A stretch of DNA of 64,000 nucleotides from Snuella lapsa (GTDB taxonomy: Bacteria; Bacteroidota; Bacteroidia; Flavobacteriales; Flavobacteriaceae). The position numbers and the translations under genes were made by a program. The notes beneath the pieces are model-generated. The model saw nothing but the letters and a program-made list of their open reading frames with translations. It did no database searches and was not told the origin of the DNA. Shown piece by piece: positions 43,997 through 53,732 of the stretch (position 1 is its first letter; each line of letters opens with the position of its first letter). The stretch covers positions 1 through 64,000 of the forward strand of contig NZ_BAABCY010000034.1 of NCBI RefSeq assembly GCF_039539345.1. The letters are read 5' to 3'.

Positions 43997-45943
43997 CTAA
44001 CTTCTCTTCTTCTTAGACCTAAACTTAGCCTTGTTTTTTCGTTGATTGAAAGGAATGGCATCATCAAAGGTGTGTTTGGGTGTACCTGGTTTGTTCTTTC
44101 GCCAAGAATCGTTTTCTTGCAATAACACGCTTAACAAATCCTGTCGCCCCAACTTATCTAAAGTTTTCTTTATCCAAGCTTTATTTTCGTCCTTGTACCA
44201 AAAGAAGAAACGGTGCTGCTCATCCTTCTCTTTTCTGGTTTTAGGTGTTCGTACCTTTTTAAGGGTATAGGGATGGTAACCACTATAATAAATCACCGTA
44301 GCCACGGTCATAGGTGTTGGCGTAAAGCCCTGGACTTGTTCCAATTGAAAACCCATATCTTTGGTTTCGGCCGCAAGGTTGGCCATATCCTCAGCCTCAC
44401 AAGCTGGGTGGTTTGAAATAAAGTAAGGAATAAGCTGAAGTTTTAACTTATGCTTTACATTGATCTTATCGAATCGCTCCTTAAACTTATGAAAATAGGA
44501 GAAGGATGGTTTGCGCATCAATTTCAATACTGGATCACTGGTATGCTCTGGGGCTACCTTAAGGCGTCCAGACACATGCTTCGTCATCACTTCTTCGGTG
44601 TAGTCGTCCAACTCCTTCGGATCGGCATTTTTATTAAACTCAGGCACCAACATATCATGACGAATACCACTACCTATAAAAGACTTTTTAACTTTAGGGT
44701 GATTATCTACAGCTTGATACAATTGGGTTAATGGTTTATGGGAAGTATCTAAATTACTGCAAATTACTGGCGAAATACATGAAGGAGCCACACACTTATC
44801 ACAAATAGATTGTATTTTACCCTTCATTTTGTACATATTCGCACTAGGCCCTCCAATATCAGATAAGTAGCCTTTAAAATCAGGCATATTGGCTACCGTA
44901 TCAACTTCTTTTAAAATAGATTCCTGACTACGGGAAGCGATAAACTTTCCTTGATGTGCCGAAATGGTACAAAAACTACAACCTCCAAAACATCCGCGAT
45001 GGATATTAATGGAAAACTTGATCATTTCGAACGCAGGTATTGGTCCACGCTTATTGTATTTAGGATGTGGCAACCGCGTATAAGGCAAATCGAAAGAGGC
45101 ATCGATTTCCTCTTCGGTCATGGTTGGAAACGGCGGGTTAATCATCAAGGTCTTATCGCCTACTTTTTGAAAAATACGTCGCGCGGCTAATTTATTAGAT
45201 TCTTGTTCTATTATCTTAAAGTTGGAAGCAAAAGCTTTCTTGTCCTTTAAGCAAGTTTCATGCGACACAATTTCGACATCTTCCCAATTTTTATTTTTAG
45301 GAATACTTTCATCCTTACTTAATAGTACTGCCGTTTGCTTTATTGTATTAATGCTATTAAACGGTACGCCCTTTTGTAACAGGCGCACTACTTCCCGTAA
45401 AGGCTGTTCTCCCATACCGTATACCAACATATCGGCCTTAGAGCTTTCCAAAATGGTTGGCATCAATTTATCACTCCAATAGTCGTAGTGTGTTACTCTT
45501 CGTAAGGAAGCCTCAATTCCACCTATTAAGACGGGAACGTCGGGCCATTTTTCTTTTAATATATTCGAATAAACCGTAGTTGCATAATCTGGACGAAAAC
45601 CAATATCGCCATTTGGTGTATAAGCATCTTTATCACGTCGCTTTTTATTGGCGTTGTAATTGCTAATCATAGGATCCATACAACCACCTGTAACACCAAA
45701 AAATAATTTTGGTCGCCCTAACTTAACAAAATCCTGTAGATTATCATTTACATTAGGCTGTGGCACAATAGCCACCCGCAAACCATAACTTTCTAAAATA
45801 CGCCCAATAACAGCTGCTCCAAACGATGGATGGTCTACGTAAGCATCGCCACTAAACAAAATAACGTCCAGTTCTTCCCAGCCGCGTATTTTAACCTCTT
45901 TGTTTGTGGTAGGCAACCAATCTGAAAGTTTTAATTCTTGCAT
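43997..45943 (-). CDS. YgiQ family radical SAM protein
   Basis: At 648 residues it has the full YgiQ layout: an N-terminal B12-binding-like region (VILFSGDAYVDHPSFGAAVIGRILE split over residues 27-52), the radical SAM cluster motif CFGGCSFC near residue 318, the block SGIRHDM, and the DUF3362 C-terminal region rich in basic residues (NKAKFRSKKKRS). The reaction is unknown. TATTTTTG at 45958-45951 (minus) ends only seven bases before the ATG, so the mRNA has a very short leader or none. The gene is the first core gene beyond the accessory island. Confidence 0.95.
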   Translation of the reverse strand: MQELKLSDWLPTTNKEVKIRGWEELDVILFSGDAYVDHPSFGAAVIGRILESYGLRVAIVPQPNVNDNLQDFVKLGRPKLFFGVTGGCMDPMISNYNANKKRRDKDAYTPNGDIGFRPDYATTVYSNILKEKWPDVPVLIGGIEASLRRVTHYDYWSDKLMPTILESSKADMLVYGMGEQPLREVVRLLQKGVPFNSINTIKQTAVLLSKDESIPKNKNWEDVEIVSHETCLKDKKAFASNFKIIEQESNKLAARRIFQKVGDKTLMINPPFPTMTEEEIDASFDLPYTRLPHPKYNKRGPIPAFEMIKFSINIHRGCFGGCSFCTISAHQGKFIASRSQESILKEVDTVANMPDFKGYLSDIGGPSANMYKMKGKIQSICDKCVAPSCISPVICSNLDTSHKPLTQLYQAVDNHPKVKKSFIGSGIRHDMLVPEFNKNADPKELDDYTEEVMTKHVSGRLKVAPEHTSDPVLKLMRKPSFSYFHKFKERFDKINVKHKLKLQLIPYFISNHPACEAEDMANLAAETKDMGFQLEQVQGFTPTPMTVATVIYYSGYHPYTLKKVRTPKTRKEKDEQHRFFFWYKDENKAWIKKTLDKLGRQDLLSVLLQENDSWRKNKPGTPKHTFDDAIPFNQRKNKAKFRSKKKRS

Positions 45944-46117
45944 AGCGGTGCAAAAATAGTCAAAAAATAAGTTCTTATAATCTTAATTTACAAAAGGTTT
46001 ACGATTCCCCATAGAAATTAAACTACTAATTATCAGATAATTTACACAAAAAAAGAAAGCCTTTTACAGAAGACAGCCTTAAATTTATGAAACTGATAGA
46101 ATCGAATACCAAACCAT

Positions 46118-47755
46118 TTATTTCTTTAAATCTATCTCCTTTAAATTTTCTATACGGTTCCTTTCCAGAAAGTCATCAATGGTTTCGAAGTGCTCAATAA
46201 CACGTTGATCTTTAAACTCAAAAACCTTTTTGGAAAGTCCTCGTAAAAAGTCACGATCATGTGATACTAAAATAAGTGTACCATCAAAATCCAACAGCGC
46301 TTCTTTTAAAACATCCTTCGATTTTAAATCCAAATGATTGGTAGGCTCATCCAGAACTAAAACATTTACTGGTTCTAATAATAATTTAACCATAGCCAAC
46401 CTGGTTTTTTCGCCTCCGGAAAGCACACCTACCTTTTTATCTATATCATCTCCCTTAAACATAAAGCGTCCAAGGATATTTTTTATTTGTGTACGTATAT
46501 CGCCTTTGGCAACTTCATCTACCGTTTGAAAAACAGTTAAATTCTCATCTAATAAAGCTGCTTGATTTTGCGCAAAATAGCCTATTTGGGCATTGTGCCC
46601 CAAACTACATTGTCCTTCTACATCAATCTCACCCAAGATAGCTTTAATCATAGTCGATTTTCCTTCGCCATTTCTCCCTACAAAGCATACTTTCTCACCT
46701 CTTGCGATAGACATACTGGCATTTTTAAACACTACGTGATCGCCATAAGACTTGGAAACATCCTTAACTGTAACCGGATAATCTCCTGAACGCATAGCTG
46801 GAGGAAAACGCAGTTTTAAAGCCGAATAATCGATTTCGTCAACCTCAATAATTTCTAATTTTTCCAGCATACGCTCTCGCGAAGCCACTTGGTTGGTTTT
46901 AGAATAGGTGCCTTTAAAGCGCTCAATAAATGCCATGTTATCAGCAATAAACTTTTGCTGTTCCTGATACGCTTTTAGTTGATGTGCACGTCGCTCTTCT
47001 CGTAATTGTAAATAATGTGAGTAATTGGCTTTGTAGTCATAAATGCGTCCCATAGTAACTTCGATGGTCCTATTGGTTATGTTATCGATAAATGCCTTAT
47101 CGTGTGATATTACCATAACAGCATTGGCTTTATTGACTAAAAAATCCTCTAACCAAATAACCGATTCAATGTCAATATGGTTGGTAGGCTCATCTAACAA
47201 AATCAAGTCGGGCTTTTGGAGTAATATCTTTGCCAACTCAATTCGCATACGCCAACCACCACTAAACTCCTTGGTTTGTCTGGTGAAATCGGATTGTTTA
47301 AAACCAAGTCCCTTTAAGGCTTTTTCAACTTCGGCATCGTAATTTACGTCTTCCAAAGCATAATACTTCTCTCCTAAATCGGACACCTTTTCTATGATAC
47401 GCATATACTCATCCGATTCATAATCGGTTCTTGTCTCCAATGCTTTATTAAGACGTTCCATTTCATCTCGCATTTCGAACACATGACTAAAAGCCTTGGA
47501 GGCTTCATCAAATACTGTGGTATTATCTTCAGTTAATAAGTGCTGTGGCAAATAGGCTATTACAGCATCTTTAGGGCTTCTTACATTACCTCTGGTAGCC
47601 TTTTGCACGCCTGCTATAATTTTCATCATGGTCGATTTACCTGCACCATTCTTACCCATTAGGGCAATTTTATCGTTTGCATTAATTGTAAAGGATACGT
47701 CACTAAACAAGATCTGTCCACTAAACTCAACTGCCAAGGCATCAACTGAAATCAT
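46118..47755 (-). CDS. ABC-F family ATPase
   Basis: This 545-residue protein has two ABC ATPase domains and no membrane segment. Walker A motifs are GKNGAGKST and GRNGEGKST, signatures are FSGGWRMRIELA and LSGGEKTRLAMV, and Walker B motifs are LILLDEPTNH and VLVLDEPTNH; the two domains are joined by the charged interdomain linker (RAHQLKAYQEQQKFIADN). ABC-F proteins act on the ribosome to resolve stalled states or protect it from antibiotics. I start at 47755 (MISVDALAVEFSG), not 47803, because a TAGTTTTG -7 element at 47783-47776 (minus) falls inside the longer frame. Confidence 0.95.
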   Translation of the reverse strand: MISVDALAVEFSGQILFSDVSFTINANDKIALMGKNGAGKSTMMKIIAGVQKATRGNVRSPKDAVIAYLPQHLLTEDNTTVFDEASKAFSHVFEMRDEMERLNKALETRTDYESDEYMRIIEKVSDLGEKYYALEDVNYDAEVEKALKGLGFKQSDFTRQTKEFSGGWRMRIELAKILLQKPDLILLDEPTNHIDIESVIWLEDFLVNKANAVMVISHDKAFIDNITNRTIEVTMGRIYDYKANYSHYLQLREERRAHQLKAYQEQQKFIADNMAFIERFKGTYSKTNQVASRERMLEKLEIIEVDEIDYSALKLRFPPAMRSGDYPVTVKDVSKSYGDHVVFKNASMSIARGEKVCFVGRNGEGKSTMIKAILGEIDVEGQCSLGHNAQIGYFAQNQAALLDENLTVFQTVDEVAKGDIRTQIKNILGRFMFKGDDIDKKVGVLSGGEKTRLAMVKLLLEPVNVLVLDEPTNHLDLKSKDVLKEALLDFDGTLILVSHDRDFLRGLSKKVFEFKDQRVIEHFETIDDFLERNRIENLKEIDLKK

Positions 47756-47880
47756 ACGAAACTTTTTTTGAGCCGCAAAACTAATAAAAGAGCAGCTTAG
47801 CACATCATTATTACTAAAAATAAATCACATAAATGGTATCACACCAATTCTACTGTAACGTGGCCCCTAAAGGAATTGGA

Positions 47881-49008
47881 TTATTTTTTTCGGATTATTT
47901 TAAGGCTAGCTATTAAAACTACTAGGATAAACCCTGCTAAACTATACCAGATAACTTTATTAGAATTGGGTATAGACGGTTCTTCTTTTGCTATTGGGTT
48001 TTCTTTAATCCGTTCCAAAGAATTTAAATAAGGTGTTTGCGAAATATCGTCAATAAGCCTTAAATCTATTGACATAATTTGACTCATTTCTGATTTCACA
48101 ATGGGGTTTTCAACATCAAATCCTAATGCATTTGCTACATTTTGCCTGTTTTCGGCAGACCATCTTAAAGGCAATATGGTGCCAAGCAACCATTTTCTAT
48201 CCAGTCCGCATTCGCAATCGGCCCCTACGATAGACAACTGTTTAAAGACACTTTTACGTGTAACTACACTATCGATTAATGGTTGCCCCATCATTCTCCC
48301 CCTTCCAAAAACAGAAATAACTTTGGCTGAACGGTCATTTTTGGGAATCCCCATACTCCACAACAAGAGCTGTTCTTTTAAGCGATCTTTCGAGGACAGT
48401 TCGTATATTTTAATAGGCAAATCTACCTTTTTGGCCATGGCTGGCATGACTTGTTTTATATCAGAAACAGCTTTATTTACTTCACCGCGAACCCTGCTAT
48501 TTTCATTAGCATTATCTCCTTGAAGTAACAGTACTACAGCGTAACTATCAACAAGATCTTTAGAAAGTTTTCTTTGCAAATCAGAATTGATAACGCCTTC
48601 AAGAGTTTCCCAAACAGCCTCCTTACTAAAGTCATCTTCCAAAGTAATGAGTTTTGTTTTTTCAAGTGGTGAAACCAGCATTAACATTGGACGGTCACTT
48701 AACAACTTATGGTCTTTTAGATAACGTACCCGCTTATCTTCTGGATTTGCTGAAACATCAACGACATGAAATGCAATGTTGGTATCAAGAAAAGTAGCAT
48801 AGCCCAACTGCTTAAAGGTTTTAACAACCTCGCCATCAAATCCTTTAGGGACAAACATGTAAAGCTGAAACTGATACTCGCCTAAATCGGAATACCCTAT
48901 TTCGCGAACGGTATAGCGACAGGCTTCTATTTGCTGTACCGAAAACAAGCTTAGAACAATAAAAGTAAGTTGCAGTATTTGCTTTTTTATCTTTAAAACG
49001 GGCTTCAT
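47881..49008 (-). CDS. hypothetical exported protein with C-terminal membrane anchor
   Basis: This 375-residue protein has a signal peptide (about 1-29), then EACRYTVREIGYSDLG, and a single C-terminal membrane helix (WYSLAGFILVVLIASLKII) followed by basic residues. The body would lie in the periplasm. I recognise no domain; a CEC motif (ADCECGLDRKW) may bind a metal or form a disulfide. It follows the PQQ-propeller gene by 12 bases and is its operon partner. The pair resembles genes seen in Planctomycetes, so the two may work together in an envelope process of unknown nature. Confidence 0.75.
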   Translation of the reverse strand: MKPVLKIKKQILQLTFIVLSLFSVQQIEACRYTVREIGYSDLGEYQFQLYMFVPKGFDGEVVKTFKQLGYATFLDTNIAFHVVDVSANPEDKRVRYLKDHKLLSDRPMLMLVSPLEKTKLITLEDDFSKEAVWETLEGVINSDLQRKLSKDLVDSYAVVLLLQGDNANENSRVRGEVNKAVSDIKQVMPAMAKKVDLPIKIYELSSKDRLKEQLLLWSMGIPKNDRSAKVISVFGRGRMMGQPLIDSVVTRKSVFKQLSIVGADCECGLDRKWLLGTILPLRWSAENRQNVANALGFDVENPIVKSEMSQIMSIDLRLIDDISQTPYLNSLERIKENPIAKEEPSIPNSNKVIWYSLAGFILVVLIASLKIIRKK

Positions 49009-49020
49009 ATCAATTTCTTT

Positions 49021-52000
49021 TTAGAGGGGCAAATACGTTACCGACATTTGTAAAGGATAGTTACAAGAACAGCCAGAGCTTGCTTCGGGAATCATAACCA
49101 AACCTCCAGCTGGTATAATATTAATCCAACATCCCGTTCTTGTGGTAGAATTTATTCTGCTGGCCTGATCGGTACTACTAACATCGACCAACGAGGGGTT
49201 AGACCCCCTAAAAAACAACTGACCGGACGATCCAGAAATATTACCACAACTATGACCTTTTCGGTTAAGTTTCCAATCTTTCACTTGCTCGCCTGTAAAC
49301 AAATTATAAGCAAAAGGCTCTACATATATTTTGTCTTCCATTATTAATGCTCTATGCAGTTGTTCACCATGCGACCCATTAACCCAATCGGCATGTTTTT
49401 GTTCTTGCTTCCATACCAAATCGCCAGATTCGGCCTTAAACACATAGGTGCCATACCACAAACCGCCATCTTTATTTCCAGACCCCGAAAGCACCAACAA
49501 ACCTTTATCATAGCTTCCGTACAGCACATGATCCAACAAATTGAAATCAAAAGCTTTTTCCCATAGTTTTTTTCCTGTTTTAGTATCAAGAGCGACTATA
49601 AACGGTTTTTCTTTTTTAAACGTATTAAAATCTATAAGTCCATCTTCATCCTGCATTGCAACCAAACTTCTACTTTCAACGAAAAACATTTTCTCCTCGC
49701 CTATAGTAATGGTAGGATTTAATACCATACCATCTTTGTAAGTCCAATGCAACTTACCATTCTCACTATTCATACTAAAAAGATAATCACTGCAAACCAG
49801 ATTACTATACTCTCCCCAGTCAAACCTACTATACTCGTTATAGGTGGCCTTCGTTTTTCTGGCACTGCCAAACAATTGATCGTCCACGACGGCCAAATAC
49901 CCCCAATCCCTATCAACGTTAAATAACTGGGGCACTTTAAAAGGCGCCATTTCTTCCCCTGTTAATGGTTCAAAAACATTGCAGGTATTGTCCGCAACCG
50001 CATAAAAATAAGAGTTGCCAACTGCCAGACTTCCTGCATCCCGTGAAATTTTAATTCGTCTAAAATTCGCTATATCTTTATTCCAAAGCAAAGTGCCGTT
50101 ATAGGCATCGGACGCAATAACGCCGTTATCTTTGGGAATAAACAAAATACCATTTTTATATAGCGGCGAAACAGCTCTATGATGGCGGTCTGTCATTTCT
50201 CTTGGCCCGGGTTGTCCAAACCATTGTGGTGTAATCTTTTCATTCACCTTTTTATCTCCCGATGAAACCGTATTAGCCGGGTTACCGTACAGATGTGTCC
50301 ATTCTCCTGAATTCGGTAGCCTTGGCCTTGTCACTACAAGTGATTCGTCATCATATGTCCACTTACAATCTATAAAACGCTCCTTGTTTATCAGATCGTG
50401 ATATTCGGCTTCTTTAAAATGATTATTGGTAAGTATGACTTTACCTCCATTAGGTTGCAAAACTTCAAAGAGCGTAGCTTCATTTACTACAATCGTCCCT
50501 TTTTCCACTAACCTATCGTCTGTTACGAGGTTTGCAAAGTACTTCGTAAACTCTAAATCTTCTAGGTCGCCTTCAAAGAGTGTAATCCTTTTACCATAAA
50601 GCCCACAGGCATCTAAAGCCTTTCTCGCTTTTTTCACCTTGTCTGGATCGGACTCTACTCCAATTATTTGAAAATTAGACTTTAAAGCCAACTCATAAGC
50701 TAATCTTCCTTCATTAAAATTCGTTATTAAGCAGAAACCAGCCCTTCGGTTTGTTCGTTCCAAGATAACATCGGCGGCTCGCTCAAACATTTCCCTTTTA
50801 GAATTCTCTGCATAATATGATGTGTTAACCTCTTGCCTTATTTTCTTCTTTTTCGATATTTTATCCGAAGAAAAGCAATAAATAGTTCCTTTATCGGTAC
50901 TCACAAACAGGCTTTCGTTGGCAATAGACATGCCATATGGGTGACCATCAATTTGTTCGGTCCAGATTAAAGCACCATTAATAACATTATAAGCTGAAAC
51001 CTTACCAACTTCTCCTATTATAATCGCATTCTGGGATTTCACCATCGAGATTGGTTTATTAATAGGTGTTTGCCAGTTAAATTCTTTATTGATTAAGGAG
51101 TCAAGTTGCGATTTGGCATTTGTTAAGTTTGTCAGTTCGGTCGACACCTCTTTTTTAGCCAATTTCTTTTCCCTTATCAACGCCGTCAACTCATTTATTT
51201 TTAAAGACAAAGCCTTTCTCTTTTTTGTAATGTCATTATAAACACTATCTACAATAGAGGTTAATTGAAAATCGGCTGCTACAAAATACTGTTCCTTATC
51301 TATTATAACTTTATGACCTTTAAATGCGGCACTTAAAAAATCATCTGATTTAATCTCACTATTATGGTCAACACCATGCACAATTTTATCTTTTGCCAAC
51401 GAAAGATAATCCCCTCCTTTTCCTTTAAGCTTTTTTACCAATTCACCGTTGTCTTGTTTCAAAACAAACGGTTGTGTTCTACTATTTGGAATAAAGATTT
51501 CGTCATCAGACATCACCGGATATCCTTGTGGTGCAAGCCCTTCTTGTTTACGCTCCCAAATAATATGCCCCGTAGAGGCGTTAATAGCCGATACATAAAC
51601 ATCTTGTTCTGGCAAAAGTCCTTCAGTTGCATATAAGGTATCTCCCTTTATCAAAACACCAGTTCTACACGGAGATGCGCCTACTACCTTACCATTTCCT
51701 ATAACTTTTAAATGGCTCTTTCCTGGCTTGTATTTCCAAATCAATGTCCCTGAATAGGCATCCAAACAATAAACAAACCCATCATCCGAACTAAAAAACA
51801 ATCGACCTTTATTAATGGTGGGTGCTGTTCGATTTGGCCCATTTGTAAAAAAGGACCATTTTCTCTCACCTGTATTAATATCATGACAATAGACCTGATG
51901 TGTAGCTGAACTTGAAAAGTAAATCAGCCCATTTGCGGCTGTTGTATGGTATGCCCTATCGTAGGTGACCAAAGCCTCCAATTTTCTTACCTTATTATAG

Positions 52001-52218
52001 TAGTCCTGTTTAGCCGGTGCAGGCCAAGCGGCTTGTGGCGCCTCATTTACAATCTGCCAATTCATAGTTAAAGGAAAATGCAGAGCTACAGGACTAATAC
52101 CACTGTTCTGATTGTCATGTTGGTAACTCACCCAATCATATTCCGTTTCGTCGTAACTATAGGTATTGCCACATGCTACTAAAAGCAAAAACATGAAACA
52201 ACAAGTTAATCGTAACAT
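49021..52218 (-). CDS. PQQ-like beta-propeller lipoprotein with embedded methyltransferase-like domain
   Basis: This 1065-residue protein has a lipoprotein signal (Cys16 in LLLVAC). Residues about 25-460 form a PQQ/Trp-docking type beta-propeller (GLIYFSSSATHQVYCHD, GTLIWKYKPG, GKVSAYNVINGALIW). Residues about 475-620 look like a SAM-dependent methyltransferase (CLITNFNEGRLAYELAL, IIGVESDPDKVKKAR, ITLFEGDLED). A second propeller follows (about 640-1050) and ends in SSGCSCNYPLQMSVTYLPL. No pyrroloquinoline-quinone dehydrogenase active site is evident, so it is more likely a structural or binding propeller. An exported methyltransferase domain would lack SAM, which suggests a changed function. 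Confidence 0.85.
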   Translation of the reverse strand: MLRLTCCFMFLLLVACGNTYSYDETEYDWVSYQHDNQNSGISPVALHFPLTMNWQIVNEAPQAAWPAPAKQDYYNKVRKLEALVTYDRAYHTTAANGLIYFSSSATHQVYCHDINTGERKWSFFTNGPNRTAPTINKGRLFFSSDDGFVYCLDAYSGTLIWKYKPGKSHLKVIGNGKVVGASPCRTGVLIKGDTLYATEGLLPEQDVYVSAINASTGHIIWERKQEGLAPQGYPVMSDDEIFIPNSRTQPFVLKQDNGELVKKLKGKGGDYLSLAKDKIVHGVDHNSEIKSDDFLSAAFKGHKVIIDKEQYFVAADFQLTSIVDSVYNDITKKRKALSLKINELTALIREKKLAKKEVSTELTNLTNAKSQLDSLINKEFNWQTPINKPISMVKSQNAIIIGEVGKVSAYNVINGALIWTEQIDGHPYGMSIANESLFVSTDKGTIYCFSSDKISKKKKIRQEVNTSYYAENSKREMFERAADVILERTNRRAGFCLITNFNEGRLAYELALKSNFQIIGVESDPDKVKKARKALDACGLYGKRITLFEGDLEDLEFTKYFANLVTDDRLVEKGTIVVNEATLFEVLQPNGGKVILTNNHFKEAEYHDLINKERFIDCKWTYDDESLVVTRPRLPNSGEWTHLYGNPANTVSSGDKKVNEKITPQWFGQPGPREMTDRHHRAVSPLYKNGILFIPKDNGVIASDAYNGTLLWNKDIANFRRIKISRDAGSLAVGNSYFYAVADNTCNVFEPLTGEEMAPFKVPQLFNVDRDWGYLAVVDDQLFGSARKTKATYNEYSRFDWGEYSNLVCSDYLFSMNSENGKLHWTYKDGMVLNPTITIGEEKMFFVESRSLVAMQDEDGLIDFNTFKKEKPFIVALDTKTGKKLWEKAFDFNLLDHVLYGSYDKGLLVLSGSGNKDGGLWYGTYVFKAESGDLVWKQEQKHADWVNGSHGEQLHRALIMEDKIYVEPFAYNLFTGEQVKDWKLNRKGHSCGNISGSSGQLFFRGSNPSLVDVSSTDQASRINSTTRTGCWINIIPAGGLVMIPEASSGCSCNYPLQMSVTYLPL

Positions 52219-52599
52219 TATTTGATATTTATATGTTCTTTGCTAAATTAAAAACAAAAAATAAATTGACCAATCATTCAATTTATTTTTTACGTAAAAA
52301 TTTAAATAAAGAATTTCTTGAAACTAACTATCCTTGAGACTAGACCAAGAGGAATTCTTCTCGAATAAAACTAGTTAATCTTAATTACTAAAAAAATAAT
52401 TAGGCATGAGATACTCATGCCAACTTTAGTATCAATCTGTTCTACTTATAAAAAGAGCTTTATCTAGCAAAGCATAGGGCGCATTGAAGAAAATCATTTT
52501 AAGTTAGAAATGGTATAGATCTGGATGATCCATTTACCCCTAATGAACCCGCTGATATTTAGATGCATAAAACAGATTTAAAATAACTTAACCCACTAT
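52219..52599. other. Intergenic region upstream of rplM
   Basis: This AT-rich stretch lies between the divergent PQQ gene and the rplM promoter. It holds small hairpins (for example AGGCATGAG / CTCATGCC around 52402-52422) but no reading frame or RNA gene that I can support. Confidence 0.5.
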
Positions 52600-52629
52600 T
52601 TGGTAATCAAATATTTAATCGTAAATTTG
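52600..52629 (+). promoter_or_regulatory. Promoter of the rplM-rpsI operon
   Basis: TTG (52600-52602) and TAAATTTG (52622-52629) are exactly 19 bases apart, a perfect Bacteroidota housekeeping promoter. Transcription should start near 52636, leaving a leader of about 40 bases. Confidence 0.88.
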
Positions 52630-52677
52630 CAAACTCTTTTTGAGAGAGGAATGTTTAATAAATAAAAAATTATTAGT

Positions 52678-53133
52678 GTGGACACATTAAGCTACAAAAC
52701 GATTTCAGCAAACAAAGCCACTGTAAATAAAGAGTGGGTTTTGGTTGATGCTGAAGGTCAGACTTTGGGTCGTTTAGCTTCTAAAGTTGCAAAACTATTA
52801 AGAGGTAAACACAAGCCTAGCTTCACCCCACATGTTGATTGCGGAGACAATGTTATTGTTATCAATGCAGAGAAAATCAACTTAACTGGAAACAAGTGGA
52901 ACGATAAAACATACATTCGTCACACAGGCTATCCAGGTGGTCAAAGAAGTTTAACTGCTACTGAATTGTTTGGAAAAGATCCAGCAAGAATAGTAGAGAA
53001 ATCAGTAAAAGGAATGCTTCCTAAAAACAAATTAGGAGCGAATTTATTCCGCAATTTAACAGTTGTTGTTGGTTCAGAACATGCACATGCTGCACAAAAA
53101 CCAAAAACAATTAACTTAAACGAATTCAAATAA
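52678..53133 (+). CDS. rplM: 50S ribosomal protein L13
   Basis: This 151-residue protein is a standard L13: EWVLVDAEGQTLGRLAS, LLRGKHKPSFTPHVDCGD, VVVINAEKI (here VIVINAEKI) and GMLPKNKLG. It binds 23S rRNA early in large-subunit assembly. The start is GTG; the family N terminus in Flavobacteriia (MDTLSYKTISANKATV) begins exactly here. The stop (TAA) and the rpsI ATG share one base (TAATG). Confidence 0.98.
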   Translation: MDTLSYKTISANKATVNKEWVLVDAEGQTLGRLASKVAKLLRGKHKPSFTPHVDCGDNVIVINAEKINLTGNKWNDKTYIRHTGYPGGQRSLTATELFGKDPARIVEKSVKGMLPKNKLGANLFRNLTVVVGSEHAHAAQKPKTINLNEFK

Positions 53134-53519
53134 TGGAAGTAATTCACAAAATTGGCCGTAGAAAGACGGCTGTTGCTCGTGTATATGTTGCCCCAGGAAA
53201 GGGAGACATTACGGTTAACAAAAAAGACGTAGCTGATTATTTTACCACTGCTACTTTACAGTACAAGGTAAAACAACCTTTGGCTATGACTAACAATGAT
53301 AGCAACTTTGATATTACCGTTAATGTATATGGAGGTGGTATCACTGGACAAGCAGAAGCTGTTCGCTTAGCAATTTCTCGTGCTTTATGCGAGGTTGATG
53401 CAGAAAACAGATCCATCTTAAAACCAGAAGGTTTATTAACGAGAGATCCAAGAATGGTTGAGCGTAAGAAATTCGGTCAGAAGAAAGCTCGTAAGAAATT
53501 CCAGTTCTCTAAACGTTAA
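53133..53519 (+). CDS. rpsI: 30S ribosomal protein S9
   Basis: This 128-residue protein has the S9 marks IGRRKTAVARVYV, GGGITGQAEAVRLAISRAL and the basic tail RKKFGQKKARKKFQFSKR, whose last Arg contacts the P-site tRNA. It is translationally coupled to rplM through TAATG. Confidence 0.98.
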   Translation: MEVIHKIGRRKTAVARVYVAPGKGDITVNKKDVADYFTTATLQYKVKQPLAMTNNDSNFDITVNVYGGGITGQAEAVRLAISRALCEVDAENRSILKPEGLLTRDPRMVERKKFGQKKARKKFQFSKR

Positions 53520-53732
53520 TATCCCGAACAGGATTAAGCTTCTTTTATTAGATATCTTAATCAAGTTCAAAAAAAGAAAATTAAACAACGCTGAAACAGA
53601 TTCAGCATTACAAAACGAGTTATTGTTGTCCCTGTTATAAAAACAGGATTTAGTTTAGCATCTAAATGACCAAGGCGATTAAAAAAGACCACTTGATCAT
53701 TGCTAATTCAACAGAACGTAAACTATTAAAAA
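53520..53732 (+). promoter_or_regulatory. Structured spacer between rpsI and rpsB
   Basis: No gene is supported in this 213-base spacer. Two hairpins are visible: GCTGAA/TTCAGC (53590-53606) and CCTGTT/AACAGG (53631-53647). The second is followed by ATTTAG rather than a T-run, so it is a poor terminator. The region could be a leader through which ribosomal protein S2 controls its own operon, but I know of no matching leader family. Confidence 0.4.
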
